The notes: generated from the letters alone by a model not told the origin. 64,000 nt of DNA from Streptomyces sp. TLI_105 (GCF_900105415.1 NZ_FNSM01000001.1:3014501-3078500); one strand, 5' to 3'; positions 51,991-60,161 are shown, counted from the stretch's first letter. Translations and numbers: made by a program.

Positions 51991-51996
51991 GACAAT
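51991..51996 (+). promoter_or_regulatory. -10-like GACAAT before tetR
   Basis: GACAAT, seven bases (GAGGGCC), ATG (52004). GAGGG could serve as a very close ribosome site, so the leaderless reading is less certain than elsewhere. Confidence 0.35.
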
Positions 51997-52003
51997 GAGG
52001 GCC

Positions 52004-52597
52004 ATGAGCCTGCGCGAACGCAAGAAGGCGAAGACCCGCGCGGCGATCCGGAAGGCCACCTACCGGCTCGCCGCCGAGCAGGGCTGGGACGCTGCCACCA
52101 CCGAGCGCATCGCCGAGGCCGCCGAGGTCTCGCCCTCCACCGTCGTGCGCTACTTCCCGGCCCGGGAGGACATCCTCCTCACCGCCGAGAACGACGAGGA
52201 GCTCGAAGCGCGGCTGCGCGCCCGTCCCGCCGGCGAGGACCCCCTCGCCTCGCTCCGGGCGGTCGTCCTCGAAGCCGTCCGCACGGCCCTCGACGAGGAA
52301 CCCGAGGAGACCCGGCTGCGTGCCCGGCTCATGGTGGAGATCCCCGCCGTCCGCGCCCGGCTCACCGAGACCACCGCGGTCACCGGCCGCCGCCTCGCCC
52401 GCGCGATCGCCGACCGCACCGGCCGGGACGCGGACGACCTGGAGGTACGGGTCTTCACGGCGGCGGCCCTCGGCGCCCTGCGCGAGGCGACCCTGTACTG
52501 GGCCGAGCACGGCGGCACCGACGACCTCGTCGCCCTCCTCGACCGGACGGTCGGCACCCTCAGGGGCGGCCTGACGCCGTCACGGCCGGTCCCCTAG
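52004..52597 (+). CDS. TetR family transcriptional regulator
   Basis: A 197-residue TetR-type regulator. HTH at about 10-55 (AAIRKATYRLAAEQGWDAAT, then EAAEVSPSTVVRYFPAREDI). The C-terminal ligand domain is not distinctive. It may control itself and the hemolysin III gene upstream (54 bases before). The end overlaps the convergent hydrolase gene by 18 bases. Confidence 0.92.
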   Translation: MSLRERKKAKTRAAIRKATYRLAAEQGWDAATTERIAEAAEVSPSTVVRYFPAREDILLTAENDEELEARLRARPAGEDPLASLRAVVLEAVRTALDEEPEETRLRARLMVEIPAVRARLTETTAVTGRRLARAIADRTGRDADDLEVRVFTAAALGALREATLYWAEHGGTDDLVALLDRTVGTLRGGLTPSRPVP

Positions 52598-53599
52598 CGC
52601 GGCCCGCACGATCCGCGCCGACTCCGGATTGTCGGCGCACTCCCACACGCCGTGCGGGCAGTAGTCGGTGACGGTCTGGTAGACGGGCCGGTGCGTCGCG
52701 AACCAGTCCAGCATCCCCCGCACGTACGCCGGGTTGTCCCCGTTCCTGAAGAGCCCCCACTCCGGGTACGAGACGGGCTTGCCGTGCGCCGCCGCGAAGC
52801 GCACGTGGTGTTCGAGCCCGTACTCCTCGTCCACCTGCTCCTCGAAGGAGAGCCCGGCGGGCTGGTCGTAGGCGTCCATCCCGATGACGTCCACCACGTC
52901 GTCGCCCGGGTAGCAGTGCGGCCAGGGGATCGCGTCGAGCCCCCGGCTCGGCGTGAAGTCGAAGCGGAACCGCTGCCCCGGCACTCCCCGCAGCACCCCC
53001 ACCACCCGCCGCCAGTACGCCTTCCAGGCCGTCGGGTCCGGTCCGCAGCGATGGCCGTACGTGGTGCCGTTCATCTCCCAGCCGAGCACCAGGACCGCGT
53101 CGCCGAGCCCGTGCCCCACGAGCCGCTCCCCCAGGATCCGGAAGTGCCCGTCGTACGCCCCGTCCGCGCCCCGCCGCAGCCCGGCCCGCACCTCGGCGTC
53201 CGACAGGCCGGCCTCGTTGCGGTCGAGCATCGGCACGTTCAGCACGAAGAGGCGCCCCGGCCGCTCGGCCTTCCAGCGCGCCCAGGGCCCGAAGAGCGCC
53301 GGATGCCCCTCGATGTTGGACCAGCGGTCGCCCGGCAGATAGGTGTGGCCGACGGTCAGGGAGTCGCCGCCGAGCCAGGCCTGCACCTGTGCGATCCGGC
53401 GCACCCCGGCCTCGTCGGAGCCGGTGAAGAACCCCGACGGGACACCCGGCAGCGGCTGTTGCCCGGACTCGGTCCCCGTCCCGGTGGGACGGCCGCCCGG
53501 CACGAGCCGGTCGGGCAGCAGGAGGAGTACGACAACGGCCGCGAGCAGCACGGTCAGTGCGGCCCGCGGCCAGGTGAACCAGGTGGGGAGGCGGCTCAC
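52580..53599 (-). CDS. GH26-like glycoside hydrolase, membrane anchored
   Basis: A 339-residue protein. An N-terminal TM/signal anchor (about 8-28) is followed by a TIM-barrel resembling GH26 mannanases: VLVLGWEMNGTTYGH supplies the acid Glu, FRFDFTPSRGLD and VIGMDAYDQPAG follow, and VSYPEWGLFRNGDNP supplies the nucleophile Glu. The substrate is unknown. GTG start directly after the VKOR stop, so probably one operon. Confidence 0.82.
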   Translation of the reverse strand: MSRLPTWFTWPRAALTVLLAAVVVLLLLPDRLVPGGRPTGTGTESGQQPLPGVPSGFFTGSDEAGVRRIAQVQAWLGGDSLTVGHTYLPGDRWSNIEGHPALFGPWARWKAERPGRLFVLNVPMLDRNEAGLSDAEVRAGLRRGADGAYDGHFRILGERLVGHGLGDAVLVLGWEMNGTTYGHRCGPDPTAWKAYWRRVVGVLRGVPGQRFRFDFTPSRGLDAIPWPHCYPGDDVVDVIGMDAYDQPAGLSFEEQVDEEYGLEHHVRFAAAHGKPVSYPEWGLFRNGDNPAYVRGMLDWFATHRPVYQTVTDYCPHGVWECADNPESARIVRAALGDRP

Positions 53600-53600
53600 G

Positions 53601-54248
53601 TCAGCTCGTCCAGAAGTCCCACCAGCGGGTCAGGATCAGCATCCCGATGATCCCGATGTGCAGGGCCGGCAGGGCGAAGGTGAACTCGCCGAGGAAGGTC
53701 CGCAGCCCCGCCGGGGCGGGCAGCAGGCGTTCCCGGACGTTGTGCGCGGTGACGTACCAGAACATGGTGATGGTGGCGGTCCAGGCCAGGCAGCACCACA
53801 GGCAGAGCGAGTTGATCTCGTACAGCGACTGGTACATCAGCCAGGTGCAGAAGCCGACCCCGAAGAGCATCCCGGCGTTGAGGCCGAGCCAGAACCAGCC
53901 CCGGTAGCGGGCCCCGGCGAGCAGCCCGGCACCGGCGGCGACGACGACGGCGTACGTGACGAGCCCGAGCATCGGGTTCGGGAAGCCGAAGACCGCCGCC
54001 TGCTCGCTCTTCATGATGTTGCCGCAGGACACGACCGGGTTCAGGCTGCACCCGGGCTGGAAGCCGGGGTCCTCCAGGAGCCGGAACTTGTCGATCGTGA
54101 TCACCCACCCGGCGAGCACGCCCGCGGCCCCGGTGACGACCAGCAGCCAGGCCAGGGCCCGGCTCGCGCCGATCGGGCCGTCGGCCTCCCTCGCGGTCCC
54201 GTCCCGCCGCTGGCCCGGCACTCCGCCCCGTACGTCCACCGTCGCCAT
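53601..54248 (-). CDS. Vitamin K epoxide reductase family protein
   Basis: A 215-residue, five-TM quinone-linked thiol oxidoreductase that supports disulfide formation. Conserved loop CSLNPVVSCGNIMKSEQAAVFG (paired cysteines at about 68 and 76) and the CxxC active site in NSLCLWCCLAW. It re-oxidises a DsbA-like partner outside the membrane. It lies upstream of the GH26-like gene. Confidence 0.93.
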   Translation of the reverse strand: MATVDVRGGVPGQRRDGTAREADGPIGASRALAWLLVVTGAAGVLAGWVITIDKFRLLEDPGFQPGCSLNPVVSCGNIMKSEQAAVFGFPNPMLGLVTYAVVVAAGAGLLAGARYRGWFWLGLNAGMLFGVGFCTWLMYQSLYEINSLCLWCCLAWTATITMFWYVTAHNVRERLLPAPAGLRTFLGEFTFALPALHIGIIGMLILTRWWDFWTS

Positions 54249-54266
54249 GACGCGGCCCCTTCCCGC

Positions 54267-54770
54267 TCAGCCCTGGATGCGGCGGACCGGCAGCAGGACG
54301 TGGGCGCAGTCGGCGAGCATCTCCTCGTCCGAGACGAAGGCCCGCAGCCGCGCCTCGTCGACGGGCTGTCCGGGCACGCCCTCGGACCAGGGACGCACGG
54401 AGCAGAGGAAGTAGACCTTGCCCTGGGCGCGGGCGGCCGCCTCCCACTCCTCCGGCACCGGGCACTGGACCTTCAGGAAGGGCAGGGTGAGCACGGCGGA
54501 GCCGCCCTCGACGAGCAGCGTGGCGTTGATCCCGGCGTCCTTCTCCAGATCGAAGAGCCGGTCGCCGACCGAGAGGTTCATCGACTCCAGGGCCGCGCGC
54601 ATCGCCTGCTGACCGGCCTCCGGGCCGTCCCGGCCGTCACCGAGCGAATACGCCATCAGGAACGGCGTGGCCGCCGAGTCGGCGGAGGGCTCGCTGGCCC
54701 ACGGAATCACCGTGAGAGTTCCCAGCGGAGAGGCGCTGCGCGCCGAGGAAACGACGTGGGAAGTGGTCAT
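54267..54770 (-). CDS. DUF5949-like hypothetical protein
   Basis: A 167-residue soluble protein resembling the DUF5949 family, found mainly in Streptomyces. Central block: VGDRLFDLEKDAGINATLLV, then AVLTLPFLKVQCPVPEEWEA and QGKVYFLCSVRPW. No catalytic motif is clear. The ATG follows TAGCAT by eight bases, without a Shine-Dalgarno. It is divergent from melC1. Confidence 0.78.
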   Translation of the reverse strand: MTTSHVVSSARSASPLGTLTVIPWASEPSADSAATPFLMAYSLGDGRDGPEAGQQAMRAALESMNLSVGDRLFDLEKDAGINATLLVEGGSAVLTLPFLKVQCPVPEEWEAAARAQGKVYFLCSVRPWSEGVPGQPVDEARLRAFVSDEEMLADCAHVLLPVRRIQG

Positions 54771-54778
54771 GCAACCGG

Positions 54779-54784
54779 ATGCTA
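54779..54784 (-). promoter_or_regulatory. -10 box TAGCAT, leaderless promoter
   Basis: Minus strand: TAGCAT, eight bases (CCGGTTGC), ATG (54770). The remaining spacer to melC1 (to 54921) should hold the melC promoter. Confidence 0.4.
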
Positions 54785-54921
54785 ATGCTCCAACCACCCT
54801 TTCCCCGTGCCGCTTTCACCCGAACGGCCGACATTCACGCCGCTGGCATTTCCGCCGCAACGAACCCGGGTTTTCATCGTTGTGCCCCTGAGGGCATAAG
54901 CCGACCACCAGGAGATCACTG

Positions 54922-55323
54922 ATGATCGTCCCGCGCCGCGTCGCACTGCGGTCCCTGTTCGCCCTTGCCGTCACCGCCTTCACGGGCGGTGCGCTCGGCC
55001 GTATCGCGAGCCGACCGGAATCGGGGGGCACGCACGATCCGCACGCCTTCGACGAGATGTACCGGGGTCGTCGCCTCCTGGGCTTCTCCGGCCCCGGCGG
55101 CGAGCCGACGGCCCTCGTCGACGGCCGGCCGCTGCATCTGATGCGCTGCGCCGACGGCGGCTACGTCACCCCGATCGACCACTACGAGTCCTGCCCGACG
55201 CCCCTGGCGGCCACCCGCGCGGCCGTGGACGAACTGGGCACCGCCCGGCTCTCCCCCCTCGCGGGCGCCCACGGCGTCCCCACCGACCCGACGGGAGGGA
55301 GCCCGCGTGGTGTACACGCGTAA
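54922..55323 (+). CDS. melC1: Tyrosinase copper chaperone MelC1
   Basis: A 133-residue caddie protein that delivers copper to MelC2 and carries the Tat export signal for the pair. MIVPRRVALRSLFALAVTAF is the twin-Arg signal; DEMYRGRRLLGF and the His/Cys pair in RPLHLMRCADGG match MelC1 proteins. AGGAG stands 7 bases before the ATG. It overlaps melC2 by 17 bases. Confidence 0.93.
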   Translation: MIVPRRVALRSLFALAVTAFTGGALGRIASRPESGGTHDPHAFDEMYRGRRLLGFSGPGGEPTALVDGRPLHLMRCADGGYVTPIDHYESCPTPLAATRAAVDELGTARLSPLAGAHGVPTDPTGGSPRGVHA

Positions 55324-56173
55324 GAACCAGCGCGATCTGACCGGCGCCGAGCGCCGCAAGTTCGTCGCCGCCGTCCTGGAGCTCAAGCGCACCGGTGCGT
55401 ACGACCGCTTCGTCCGCACCCACATCGACTACTACACGGCCGACGGGGAGGGCCGGCTCCGGATCGCCCACATGACGCCGAGCTTCCTGCCCTGGCACCG
55501 CAAGTTCCTGCTGGAGTTCGAGACGGCCCTGCGCCGGATCGACCCGACGGTCTCCGTCCCGTACTGGGACTGGACCCGGGACAACTCGCCGGCCTCCTCG
55601 ATCTGGCGCGAGGACTTCATGGGCGGCAACGGGCGCCGGGCCGACCTCCAGGTGATGACGGGCCCCTTCGCGCACTCCGCCGGGCGGTGGACGATCACCC
55701 AGTCGATGACCGACACCCGCTATCTGACCAGGGACTTCGGCCGCCCCCGCGACCCGATCACGCTCCCCACCACCGCCCAGCTCGACGAGGTGATGCGCGA
55801 GCGGGTGTACGACGCCGCGCCCTGGAACTCGACGAGTGCCACCGGCTTCCGCAACGCCCTGGAGGGCTGGGGGCCCGGCCGGGGCAACGACCGGTTCCGG
55901 ATCCACAACCGGGTGCACCGCTGGGTGGGCGGCATGATGCTCGGCGGCGGCTCCGTGAACGACCCGGTCTTCTGGCTGCACCACTCCTTCGTCGACCTGG
56001 TCTGGTCGCGCTGGCAGCAGCGGAACCCCGGCGCCGCCTACCTGCCGGCGGAGCCGCCGCCCCTGGGCGACGCGCAGTACCGCAAGGTCGCCGCCCGGCA
56101 CGAACCGATGGCGCCCTGGGGCGTGACCCCGGTGTCGATGTTCGACCACAGCCGGATCTACCGGTACGCGTGA
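55307..56173 (+). CDS. melC2: Tyrosinase MelC2
   Basis: A 288-residue type 3 copper monophenol oxidase that makes melanin from tyrosine. CuA histidines: THIDYY, RIAHMTPSFLPWHRKFLLEF; CuB: RIHNRVHRWVGG and FWLHHSFVDLVW. VPYWDWTRDN is a family signature. It has no signal of its own and is exported with MelC1. Tandem GTG GTG start; RBS GGAGGGAG. A strong terminator follows. Confidence 0.97.
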   Translation: MVYTRKNQRDLTGAERRKFVAAVLELKRTGAYDRFVRTHIDYYTADGEGRLRIAHMTPSFLPWHRKFLLEFETALRRIDPTVSVPYWDWTRDNSPASSIWREDFMGGNGRRADLQVMTGPFAHSAGRWTITQSMTDTRYLTRDFGRPRDPITLPTTAQLDEVMRERVYDAAPWNSTSATGFRNALEGWGPGRGNDRFRIHNRVHRWVGGMMLGGGSVNDPVFWLHHSFVDLVWSRWQQRNPGAAYLPAEPPPLGDAQYRKVAARHEPMAPWGVTPVSMFDHSRIYRYA

Positions 56174-56184
56174 GCCCCGCACAC

Positions 56185-56221
56185 GGATGTCCCCCCGGCC
56201 GCAGCGGCCGGGGGGACATCC
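56185..56221. terminator. Terminator between melC2 and chaplin
   Basis: GGATGTCCCCCCGGCCGC (56185-56202) and GCGGCCGGGGGGACATCC (56204-56221) make an 18-bp stem; convergent genes flank it. Confidence 0.88.
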
Positions 56222-56237
56222 GTGGGAAGCAGGGGGA

Positions 56238-56525
56238 TCAGCCGCCGTAGCCGCCGTCACCGTTGCCGTGGCCGCCGCCGTGGCCGTCGACGTTGATGCA
56301 GGTGTTGCCGAACGCGGGGTTCAGCAGACCGATGACGTTGACGGTGTTGCCGCAGAGGTTGATCGGGACGTGGACCGGGACCTGGACGGCGTTGCCGGAG
56401 GCGACACCGGGCGAGTGGGCGGCGACGGCCCCGGCGCCGGCGTCGGCGACGGCCAGGCCGGCTCCGCTGAGGGCAACGGCACCCGTGCCGGCGAGAACGG
56501 CGGCAGCCTTCGCGATGCGAGACAT
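56238..56525 (-). CDS. Short chaplin with Gly/His tail
   Basis: A 95-residue secreted amyloid-forming surface protein used for aerial hyphae. Signal peptide to about residue 30; one chaplin domain (SPGVASGNAVQVPVHVPINL, CGNTVNVIGLLNPAFGNTC) with the two conserved cysteines. Unlike classic short chaplins it goes on with DGHGGGHGNGDGGYGG. AAGGAG 6 bases before ATG. Preceded by a BldN-like promoter. Confidence 0.92.
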   Translation of the reverse strand: MSRIAKAAAVLAGTGAVALSGAGLAVADAGAGAVAAHSPGVASGNAVQVPVHVPINLCGNTVNVIGLLNPAFGNTCINVDGHGGGHGNGDGGYGG

Positions 56526-56823
56526 CAAGAACTCCTTGGACTGGAAAGCGACCGCAGGAATCACGGCCGTCACTTCCGTTCAACGCCGATCACCGGAGAG
56601 GGTCACGGGCATTGGGCCGAAAGAGAAGAAGGAAAACGGAAAAATGGCCCGCGGCCCGAATGCCGTCCGCCGCCGGATACGACGGGACGCCTTCGGCCCG
56701 CGGGCCGCGGCCATGCGACAAGCCTTCTCTTGCAACGACCGACGACCCTTGGGGTGGCGGGGAAGAATCGTGTCTTCACCCGCCCGGTCACCGGTCGTAC
56801 GAATGAACGGGGGCGCGAATGCC
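56526..56823. other. Spacer upstream of the chaplin gene
   Basis: 298 bases with the BldN-like promoter at 56580-56607; the rest (56608-56823) shows no gene, and no clear terminator for the secreted protein gene that ends at 56824. Confidence 0.45.
56580..56607 (-). promoter_or_regulatory. BldN-like sigma promoter of the chaplin gene
   Basis: On the minus strand CGTGAC - 16 bases - CGTTGA, against the described BldN consensus CGTAAC-N16-CGTTGA. It ends 55 bases before the chaplin ATG. Chaplins are known BldN targets. Confidence 0.65.
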
Positions 56824-57336
56824 TCAGCCCGCGTCCGGCGCCAGGCCCAGCTGCGGGTCGAGGGCCCCGCTGAGCACCGGGGTGAGGAGCCCGACCTGAG
56901 GCTTCGCCAGGTCCGGCAGCCCGGCGAGCCCGTTGCCGCGCGGGGCCTCCACCGGGTTGCCGACGACGGCGCCCGGGGTGGCCGCCTTCATCTCCGAGTG
57001 CGGGCTGCTGAGCAGGGCGCGACCGGGCTCGCTGCCCTTGAGGAGCTCTGGCAGCGGCGCGTCGACGACGGTCTCCGGCAGGGTGCCGGTCAGCGGGACG
57101 CTGGGCAGGGCGACGTCCGGGAGCACGCCGACACCCTTCTGGAAACCGGTGGGCGCGCCGGGCATCGGGACGGGAACGCCGGTCGCCACGGTCGGCGCGT
57201 CCATCGGCAGGACCGGCTCCAGGCCCTGGAGCGGAACGATCACCGGAGCCTCGACGGCGGCGGCGGGAGAGGCCAGGGCGGCGGAGGCGAATGCGGTCAT
57301 GAGGAGTCCCATGCCGGCGTGAGAACGCAGAGTCAT
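56824..57336 (-). CDS. Secreted hypothetical protein
   Basis: A 170-residue exported protein. A signal peptide (1 to about 28, ending SPAAAVEA) precedes a Pro/Val/Leu/Gly-rich chain with no cysteine and few aromatic residues: ATGVPVPMPGAPTGFQKGVG. It resembles no enzyme. Sits among chaplin-like surface protein genes. Start chosen at the ATG before LRSHAGMGLLM; ribosome site is weak. Confidence 0.7.
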   Translation of the reverse strand: MTLRSHAGMGLLMTAFASAALASPAAAVEAPVIVPLQGLEPVLPMDAPTVATGVPVPMPGAPTGFQKGVGVLPDVALPSVPLTGTLPETVVDAPLPELLKGSEPGRALLSSPHSEMKAATPGAVVGNPVEAPRGNGLAGLPDLAKPQVGLLTPVLSGALDPQLGLAPDAG

Positions 57337-57453
57337 GTGAGGAGAACGAGCCCCTTGGCCGAAACGTCGCGGGACTAACCCATGTGCAGCAACGCGCAGG
57401 GCCCTCACCGGTGAAGGCGAGGGCCCGGGTTGACGCGGTGCCGACGTGCGGGA

Positions 57454-58584
57454 TCAGTGCCGGCGGGCGAGCCGTCCGCCGCGGAGGTAGACGACGCCAC
57501 CACCGATGACCAGTGCGGCACTGATCGCGGCCGCCCCCATGAGCGCGGGATCCATACCGGTCCCGGGCAGCTCCCCACAACCGTGATGCGGCCCTTCCCC
57601 GGGCGCGGGCTGCTCACATGTGGGGTGGTCGGTGGGCTGATCGGTCGGGTGGTCGGTGGGCTGATCGGTCGGGTGGTCGGTGGGCTGATCGGTCGGGTGA
57701 CCCGTCGGGTGACCGGTCGGGTGACCCGTCGGGTGACCGGTCGGGTGACCCGTCGGGTGACCGGTCGGGTGACCCGTGGGGTGACCCGTCGGGTGACCCG
57801 TCGGGTGACCGGTCGGGTGACCCGTGGGGTGACCGGTCGGGTGACCGGTGGGATGACCCGTGGGGTGACCGGTCGGGTGACCCGTCGGATGACCGGTGGG
57901 ATGACCCGTGGGGTGACCCGTGGGGTGACCGGTGGGATGACCCGTGGGGTGACCGGTCGGGTGACCCGTCGGATGACCGGTGGGATGACCCGTGGGGTGA
58001 CCCGTGGGGTGACCGGTGGGGTGACCGGTGGGATGACCCGTGGGGTGACCGGTCGGGTGACCCGTCGGATGACCGGTGGGATGACCCGTGGGGTGACCCG
58101 TGGGGTGACCGGTCGGGTGACCCGTCGGATGACCGGTGGGATGACCCGTGGGGTGACCGGTCGGGTGACCCGTCGGATGACCCGTCGGGTGACCGGTCGG
58201 ATGACCCGTCGGGTGACCGGTCGGGTGCCCGGTCGGGTGGCTCGTGGGGTGACCCGTCGGGCCCGGCCCCTCGCCGTAGCCGCCCGGCCCCTCGCCGTAG
58301 CCGCCCGGCCCCTCGCCGTAGCCGCCCGGCTCCTCGCCGTAGCCGTCGGGGTCCTCCGCGTGGGCGCAGAGGTCTCCGACGGCTGCCCCGGCGATTCCGC
58401 CGAGCTCCATGCTGCCGCAGACGTCCGCCGGCAGGGTGGCCCGGACGTGCCCGGCCGCGCCGGAGCCGGGCCTGTCGCCCGTGCCGGGGTGGGAGTTCGC
58501 GGCCAGGGCGAAGCCCCCGCTCAGCGACAGGATGCCGGTCGCTGCCGCCGCGGTGAGTACTTTCCTGCTGATGATGGACCGCAT
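57454..58584 (-). CDS. Sortase-anchored surface protein with His-Pro-Thr-Gly repeats
   Basis: A 376-residue wall protein. Signal peptide (1 to about 28), a short chaplin-reminiscent segment with two Cys (ADVCGSMELGGIAGAAVGDLC), four GGYGEGP units, then about 53 tandem HPTG tetrapeptides that change to HPTDQPTD near the end. The C-terminus is a sorting signal: ELPGTG, a hydrophobic helix and RGGRLARRH. The stalk would hold the head off the cell wall; a His every four residues might bind metal. Other frames are open only because of the 12-bp repeat. Confidence 0.85.
   Translation of the reverse strand: MRSIISRKVLTAAAATGILSLSGGFALAANSHPGTGDRPGSGAAGHVRATLPADVCGSMELGGIAGAAVGDLCAHAEDPDGYGEEPGGYGEGPGGYGEGPGGYGEGPGPTGHPTSHPTGHPTGHPTGHPTGHPTGHPTGHPTGHPTGHPTGHPTGHPTGHPTGHPTGHPTGHPTGHPTGHPTGHPTGHPTGHPTGHPTGHPTGHPTGHPTGHPTGHPTGHPTGHPTGHPTGHPTGHPTGHPTGHPTGHPTGHPTGHPTGHPTGHPTGHPTGHPTGHPTGHPTGHPTGHPTGHPTGHPTDQPTDHPTDQPTDHPTDQPTDHPTCEQPAPGEGPHHGCGELPGTGMDPALMGAAAISAALVIGGGVVYLRGGRLARRH
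57614..58262. repeat. 12-bp minisatellite (about 53 copies)
   Basis: Units GGTCGGGTGACC, CGTCGGGTGACC and variants (GGGATGACCCGT) repeat without interruption, with longer-period patterns of roughly 60-120 bases. No spacers, so not a CRISPR array. Encodes the HPTG stalk on the minus strand; copy number is likely to vary between strains. Confidence 0.95.
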
Positions 58585-58818
58585 ACCGCTCTTCCTCTGG
58601 AGAAAGGGAGAGACCGGCGAGGATCCCCCCTCGCTCCGACCGGCCTGATCCGCATCGACGTTCACATGGGATCGGCCAGAGGGTATGGGTCGGCGCCCGG
58701 CGCACAGCCGGGGCCACACGGCAGCTGATCAGAAAATCATTCGATCAGCCGACCGTGAGGAACGGCGGCACGACGGTCCACCGTAAGCGCCCGTGGGGCA
58801 GGTGTTACTGATGTGACG

Positions 58819-59094
58819 TCAGCCGCCCAGGCCGCCGGCGACCGGGAGGCCACCCAGCAGCGAGGCGCCCTTGGTGGCGCTGTTCAGCTGGTCCGCCGCC
58901 TTCGTCACGGTCTGGACCGGGGAGCCGTCCGTGGTGCTGCTCAGCATGTCGCTCTTGAGCCCGTTGGCGGCGATCGCTTCGAGGCCGCCGTTCAGGCTGG
59001 TGGGGGTCAGCGCCTCCGTGGCCATGGCGGGCGCGGCGGCACCCAGGGCCATCAGCGAACCGGCGACGACCGCGGCGACCTTGGTGGGCTTCAT
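58819..59094 (-). CDS. Small secreted protein
   Basis: A 91-residue exported protein: signal peptide 1 to about 26 (ending PAMATEA), then a short helical chain without cysteines (GGLEAIAANGLKSDM) and a Gly-rich end. Unknown function. No clear Shine-Dalgarno beyond AGGAAGG ahead of the ATG. An inverted repeat GTACAGG-N14-CCTGTAC lies 39 bases upstream. Confidence 0.75.
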   Translation of the reverse strand: MKPTKVAAVVAGSLMALGAAAPAMATEALTPTSLNGGLEAIAANGLKSDMLSSTTDGSPVQTVTKAADQLNSATKGASLLGGLPVAGGLGG

Positions 59095-59132
59095 GGGGTG
59101 AATCCTTCCTCTGTGCTTTCAAGTCACGTTCT

Positions 59133-59160
59133 GTACAGGGTTCTTGGCCGAATCCTGTAC
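59133..59160. promoter_or_regulatory. Inverted repeat GTACAGG-N14-CCTGTAC
   Basis: Perfect 7-bp arms with centres two helical turns apart, 39-66 bases before the small secreted protein gene. Candidate operator. Confidence 0.45.
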
Positions 59161-59317
59161 ATCGTTCTGCTTCTGTAACGAGGAGTGAGCACGCCGGAAA
59201 CTCCGGGAGGAAGGATTTCTCGGTACTGCACCCGATCGATGCGGGCCGGTGCTATTTGCCGATCGCACACGTCCGTACCGGCCCGACGGAAGCCGGGCCG
59301 GTACGGGGTGCGGGGCG

Positions 59318-59953
59318 CTACCGGGCGGGCGGCGGGGGCTGGACCGGCAGCTCGGGCACGGTGGCCGGTGGCTTGACGGGCAGCTCCAGCGCGGTGACCG
59401 GGAGCGTGGGCGCGGTGGCGGCGCCCGGGGCGGGCAGCCCGCCGAGCAGGGTGCCGAAGACCAGGTTGACCAGCGAGGTCAGCGTGGAGGTGACCTGCGG
59501 TACGACTCCGCCGACACCGGAGGTGACGGTGGCGAGCAGGGCGGCGACCGCCTTCTCGACGCTTCCGAGGGTGTCGGACACGACGTCCGTCGGGGCGGCC
59601 GGGAGCTCGGGGGCGGTGGGGGTGTCCGGAAGGGGGACGGTGGCCTTCGCCTGGTCGACCGCTGTGGCGATCTCGGCCTTGAAGGCCTCGGCGTCGGCCG
59701 CGGACAGTCGGCCGGAGTCGGCCTCTAGGGCGGCCGTGACGAGTTCGGTGACGGGGGTCGTCACCGAGCCGAGCTCGCCGAGCGCTTCGGCCTGGGCCAG
59801 CAGGGCGGCGGTGTCCGGGAGGGGCGCGTGCCCGGCCCGGTCGGCCGCGGAGGACGGGTGGTGTTCGTCGGCGAAGGCGGGTCCCGCCGCGCCGAGGGTG
59901 AGGGCGGCGGATATCGCCAGGGCGGTGAGGTGGCGTGTGGCCAGGGGACGCAT
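59318..59953 (-). CDS. Secreted hypothetical protein, helical with Pro-rich tail
   Basis: A 211-residue exported protein. Signal peptide 1 to about 28 (GPAFADEHH), helical body (about 45-160: ALLAQAEALGELGSVTTPVT) and a Pro-rich C-terminus ending VQPPPPAR. No cysteine, no known domain. Part of the leftward row of surface-protein genes. A stop to 59317 leaves 223 bases before the next gene. Confidence 0.75.
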   Translation of the reverse strand: MRPLATRHLTALAISAALTLGAAGPAFADEHHPSSAADRAGHAPLPDTAALLAQAEALGELGSVTTPVTELVTAALEADSGRLSAADAEAFKAEIATAVDQAKATVPLPDTPTAPELPAAPTDVVSDTLGSVEKAVAALLATVTSGVGGVVPQVTSTLTSLVNLVFGTLLGGLPAPGAATAPTLPVTALELPVKPPATVPELPVQPPPPAR

Positions 59954-60161
59954 ATGTGTTCCTTTTCCTTATGCGTCGGACAACTGCCCTCTCACGGTGC
60001 CTGCGGGTATAGCCCTCCGCAACCGCTGGACTACGGAGCGCCACGCCCCCGTTCGGGTGAATCCGCCTCCGGGCCCTGCCCCCGAAGGGGCGTACGCCGT
60101 TGCACCGGACGGCGCACGAGGGTGCGTCCGAACGAGTACCGGACCAGTGGCGGCAAGGAAA

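Noticed and set aside
57614..58262. Direct repeat array that might look like a CRISPR
   Set aside because: Units are 12 bp, contiguous and without spacers; they encode HPTG repeats of a secreted protein.
57618..58556. Long open frames on the plus strand through the repeat (RVTG and GDRS types)
   Set aside because: A 12-bp repeat without stop codons opens several frames; only the minus frame has a signal peptide and a sorting signal.
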